Shown piece by piece: positions 5,470-7,591 of a stretch of DNA of 7,591 bases. Origin of the DNA: a bacterium (GTDB lineage: Bacteria > Chlamydiota > Chlamydiia > Chlamydiales > SM23-39); assembly GCA_021818045.1 (NCBI GenBank), contig JAKAFF010000062.1, positions 1 through 7,591 on the forward strand, given 5' to 3'. A model generated the notes under the pieces. That model saw nothing but the letters and a program-made list of their open reading frames with translations. It ran no database searches and was not told the DNA's origin. Position numbers and translations under genes: made by a program. Within the stretch, counting starts at the first letter, position 1. Each line of letters begins with the position of its first letter.

Positions 5470-6818
5470 AAGAAAAATGGGCAGGCTTGCTAGAGAAAGG
5501 GAGCTTTGTATGGGGGCCTTTATTCCTTTTATGTGCTCTTGCCATTGGCACGAATGGCTCGTCTGCGCTGGATATGCTTTTCATTGCGGCTGTGGGTTTA
5601 TATCTTTCGACTCGCTATGAATTGCGCGGCTATTGTTACTCGCTGATTTTACTGGGATGTTGGGCAATTATAAGACACCTTTTTTTTATTTCGGATCATC
5701 TTTGGCAACTAGGGATCGAAGGATCGATTAGCTTTTCCTGTTTTATTACTGCATTGCAGGCAGAGCGGTTACGGCTTGAGAAGGAAAGTTTGCAAACCCA
5801 AATCGATACGCGTCAAGCGGCCATTGCCAATTTAGAAGAAGAGAGGATAAGGGCCCAAGACGAGGCTCTGCACGAAAAGCTCTCATTGCAAGAAAAGTTG
5901 GAAAGTATACAAAAAGAGTTTGAAGAATTGCAAAGTGAGTACGCCTCTATTTTGATGCTCAATGATGTGCTTCGCAAAACCACAGCGCGGACGATTCAAG
6001 AGGGAGAAGCAGCTAAAGCTTTGGCGGTAGATCACGCGCGACAAGAACTCATTTTGAAAGAACAGCTTAAGACAAGCGAGCAAGAAGTTGCCCGATTGGT
6101 TTCCTGTGAAGAGCTGGCGATTCAGAATCAAAAATTGTTTGAAGAGGCCAATGCCGCGCGTTGTGAAGTAGAACAGTTGCTCCAATTGAATGAAACGGTG
6201 ACTCGGTTGCAGCTACGAGAAACGATGCGAGTCAAAGAGGTGGAGCAAGAGGCAAGCGCCTTGTCAGAGCTTTTGACACAGGTGCGGGCAGATTTGCAAA
6301 AGACGCTGATGAGCCATCAAGAAGAAAGAGCTCAGCTGCTGAATCAACTGGCCACCATGCAAGAGGAGTGTGAGAAGGAAACACTGGCAGCAAAAGAGGG
6401 GGCGGCGGCTTTGGATCGTTTAGTAGAGCTTTCTTTAGAAAGGGAGCGGTTACAACAGGCGTTGGCGCTTGCGCAAAGGACAGATTTTCAAACAGAGAAG
6501 ATCCATACGTTTACTCAAGAGAAGATGGTCCATTTATCGCGGATCGAACCGTTATTTTTGCAGCTAAAAAAACAGTTTGAAGAAAAAAATCAGACGCTGC
6601 ACCAAACGCGTACTCATTTATTCTTAACGGATACGCAACTACAACAGCTTCAACTCGAAAAAATGCACTGGGAATTATCCCCCTACCCTAAAGAGGTAGA
6701 AGTAGAACTACAGACTTTGGGTGATGAGGTGCAGCGATTAGAGGTGGAAACCCAACAGTTAGAAGCGGTTATTTCTCTGTTGACGAACCGCGAGACAAGC
6801 ACGGTAAAAAAAAAGTAA
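5466..6818 (+). CDS. Four-helix membrane protein with a long coiled-coil domain
   Basis: I do not recognise a named family. The 450-residue protein has two parts. Residues about 14-97 hold four hydrophobic segments (near 14-30, 34-49, 56-75 and 79-97), probably transmembrane. Residues about 98-440 are almost entirely Glu, Gln, Leu, Lys, Arg and Ala in heptad-like order with few prolines or glycines, a long coiled coil. A short break (SPYPKE, 405-410) precedes a final helix, and the tail is TVKKK. Such a rod on a membrane anchor could tether, scaffold or act at a membrane surface. In chlamydiae, paired hydrophobic segments plus coiled coils are also a pattern of inclusion-membrane proteins, but four segments and no clear secretion signal make that only a possibility. 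The ATG overlaps the dipeptidase stop by four bases (ATGA); GGGAGG (5446-5452) lies 13 bases upstream, rather far, so coupling probably aids initiation. Confidence 0.82.
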   Translation: MKEKWAGLLEKGSFVWGPLFLLCALAIGTNGSSALDMLFIAAVGLYLSTRYELRGYCYSLILLGCWAIIRHLFFISDHLWQLGIEGSISFSCFITALQAERLRLEKESLQTQIDTRQAAIANLEEERIRAQDEALHEKLSLQEKLESIQKEFEELQSEYASILMLNDVLRKTTARTIQEGEAAKALAVDHARQELILKEQLKTSEQEVARLVSCEELAIQNQKLFEEANAARCEVEQLLQLNETVTRLQLRETMRVKEVEQEASALSELLTQVRADLQKTLMSHQEERAQLLNQLATMQEECEKETLAAKEGAAALDRLVELSLERERLQQALALAQRTDFQTEKIHTFTQEKMVHLSRIEPLFLQLKKQFEEKNQTLHQTRTHLFLTDTQLQQLQLEKMHWELSPYPKEVEVELQTLGDEVQRLEVETQQLEAVISLLTNRETSTVKKK

Positions 6819-6852
6819 AAAAACAATTGTCTCCTGAGCAGGGACTATTGTT
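6806..6852 (-). terminator. Intrinsic terminator for ychF (minus strand)
   Basis: On the minus strand AACAATAGTCCC (6852-6841), loop TGCTCA, and GGAGACAATTGTT (6834-6822) pair over about 11 base pairs with one A-A mismatch and one bulge. A run of seven T (6823-6817) follows, then a second T-run (6814-6806). This is a proper hairpin plus U-tract for transcripts coming from ychF. Read from the plus strand, the hairpin follows the stop of the coiled-coil gene but has only scattered U after it, so termination in that direction would be weaker. The T-runs overlap the Lys-rich 3' codons of the convergent gene. Confidence 0.65.
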
Positions 6853-6864
6853 CTCTGATTGAAG

Positions 6865-6949
6865 ATATACACAAACGAGTTCAAAAGTTGGATTTTCGCC
6901 AGCTTGCGCGTTGCCCAAAACCAACTTTTGAATTCATTTGTATATATAG
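6865..6949 (-). repeat. Palindromic intergenic repeat (copy 3), compact form
   Basis: The arms at 6871-6891 and 6921-6941 are 21 bases each, inverted with two mismatches, around a 29-base loop (6892-6920). The outer ATATAC and TATATA edges are imperfectly paired. Reversed, the loop reads TTTTGGGCAACGCGCAAGCTGG, matching copy 2 except for one base at the centre. Copy 3 therefore shows the simple form of the element, about 85 bases, without the nested hairpin. It sits between two convergent genes, where a hairpin could stop transcripts from both sides. Confidence 0.9.
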
Positions 6950-6964
6950 GCTCGAGGATTGTTT

Positions 6965-7591
6965 TTAATTGTGGAAGAACAAAATGACGTCGCCGTCTTG
7001 CACAACATAGTCTTTGCCCTCAGATCTTGCTTTGCCGGCTTCCCTTGCGCCAACCCTGCCGTGATAGCGGATCATGTCGTCAAAAGAGACTACCTCTGCT
7101 CGGATGAACCCTTTTTCTAAATCGGAGTGGATTTTTCCTGCTGCAGGCGCAGCTGTGGTCCCTTTTTGGATGGTCCAGGCGCGCGTCTCGATGTCTCCTG
7201 TCGTAATGTAGGTGATGAGGCCAAGTAACGAAAAAGCTTCTTTGATCAGTCGATCAAGGCCCGATTCTTTGAGTCCTAAGCTGCTCAAAAATTCCGCGAC
7301 ATCTTTTTCATCTAGGCGAGAAATTTCCTCTTCTAGGCGCGCACAGATGGGCACGATGCGAGAACCTTCTTTGGCAGCATATTCGCGCACAATTTGAACG
7401 AGCGGATTGTCGAACGCAGGCACATCTTCTTCGCCTACATTGCAGATGTAGAGTACCTTCTTTTTGGTGAGAAAATTGTATTGGGAGGCAACGATCTCTT
7501 CTTCAGCGGTTAACGAGAGCGCCCGAAGGGGGAGATTTTGGTTGAGGTGGGCGATTGCTTTATGGAGAAAATCGGCGGCGGGTTGCAGCTC
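6965..7591 (-). CDS. ychF: Ribosome-binding ATPase YchF, C-terminal 208 residues
   Basis: The minus-strand frame is open from the right edge (7591) to the TAA at 6967-6965, giving 208 residues of a protein normally about 364 long. YchF/OLA1 is a TRAFAC-class ATPase that binds ribosomes and takes part in stress and redox responses. Visible residues 46-54 read VLYICNVGE; Asn51 and Glu54 form the NxxE motif that replaces the GTPase NKxD and explains the preference for ATP. Next come VREYAAKEGS, SLGLKESGLDRLIKEAFSLLGLITYITTG, and the C-terminal TGS domain with RAWTIQKGTTAAPAAGKIHSDLEKGFIRAE and GREAGKARSEGKDYVVQDGDV-like family blocks. Walker A and the antiparallel-helix insertion lie mostly outside the window. 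A GTG at 7423 is internal, not a start. The gene is convergent with the coiled-coil gene. Confidence 0.97.
   Translation of the reverse strand, partial: ELQPAADFLHKAIAHLNQNLPLRALSLTAEEEIVASQYNFLTKKKVLYICNVGEEDVPAFDNPLVQIVREYAAKEGSRIVPICARLEEEISRLDEKDVAEFLSSLGLKESGLDRLIKEAFSLLGLITYITTGDIETRAWTIQKGTTAAPAAGKIHSDLEKGFIRAEVVSFDDMIRYHGRVGAREAGKARSEGKDYVVQDGDVILFFHN

Noticed and set aside
7212..7397. Plus-strand open frame opposite ychF
   Set aside because: It is a shadow frame on the strand opposite a well-conserved gene, with Ser/Arg-rich low-quality sequence and no ribosome site.

Overview
This window reads as a chromosomal segment of a chlamydia-like organism (phylum Chlamydiota, probably an environmental family such as Waddliaceae, Simkaniaceae or Parachlamydiaceae). 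The basis is a tandem set of secreted outer-membrane beta-barrel proteins of the MOMP-like type that these bacteria amplify, plus a membrane-anchored coiled-coil protein. The family-level assignment is inference; no marker gene fixes it. No rRNA, tRNA, CRISPR array or recognisable transposase gene is present.

Layout, left to right. Positions 1-62 (minus) hold the first 20 codons of htpX, a membrane zinc protease. A 133-base divergent intergenic region leads to a small 70-residue protein gene (196-408, plus). Positions 409-726 lack an intact gene. They hold a decayed, stop-riddled copy of the 5' end of the M20 dipeptidase gene found 3.6 kb downstream, joined to half of a palindromic repeat. 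A possible promoter follows. Positions 727-3854 (plus) are three tandem, related porin-like genes. Each consecutive pair overlaps by exactly 20 bases, with the next gene's Shine-Dalgarno lying inside the conserved C-terminal Leu-Gln-Gly codons of the previous one. A 164-base palindromic element (3865-4028) with a second palindrome nested inside it closes this operon. A complete M20-family metallodipeptidase (4102-5469) and a four-helix membrane protein with a roughly 350-residue coiled coil (5466-6818) form a second, ATGA-coupled pair. A minus-strand terminator and a third palindromic repeat separate this pair from the convergent ychF gene, whose last 208 codons run off the right edge.

Inferred history: the M20 gene probably once lay closer to the htpX side. 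The porin cluster now sits between a dead copy of the start of that gene and the living gene, and palindromic repeats sit at both borders. This looks like a duplicative insertion or recombination event that brought in or expanded the surface-protein cluster. The most unusual features are the repeat family, the dead gene fragment, and the two identical-length porin gene overlaps.
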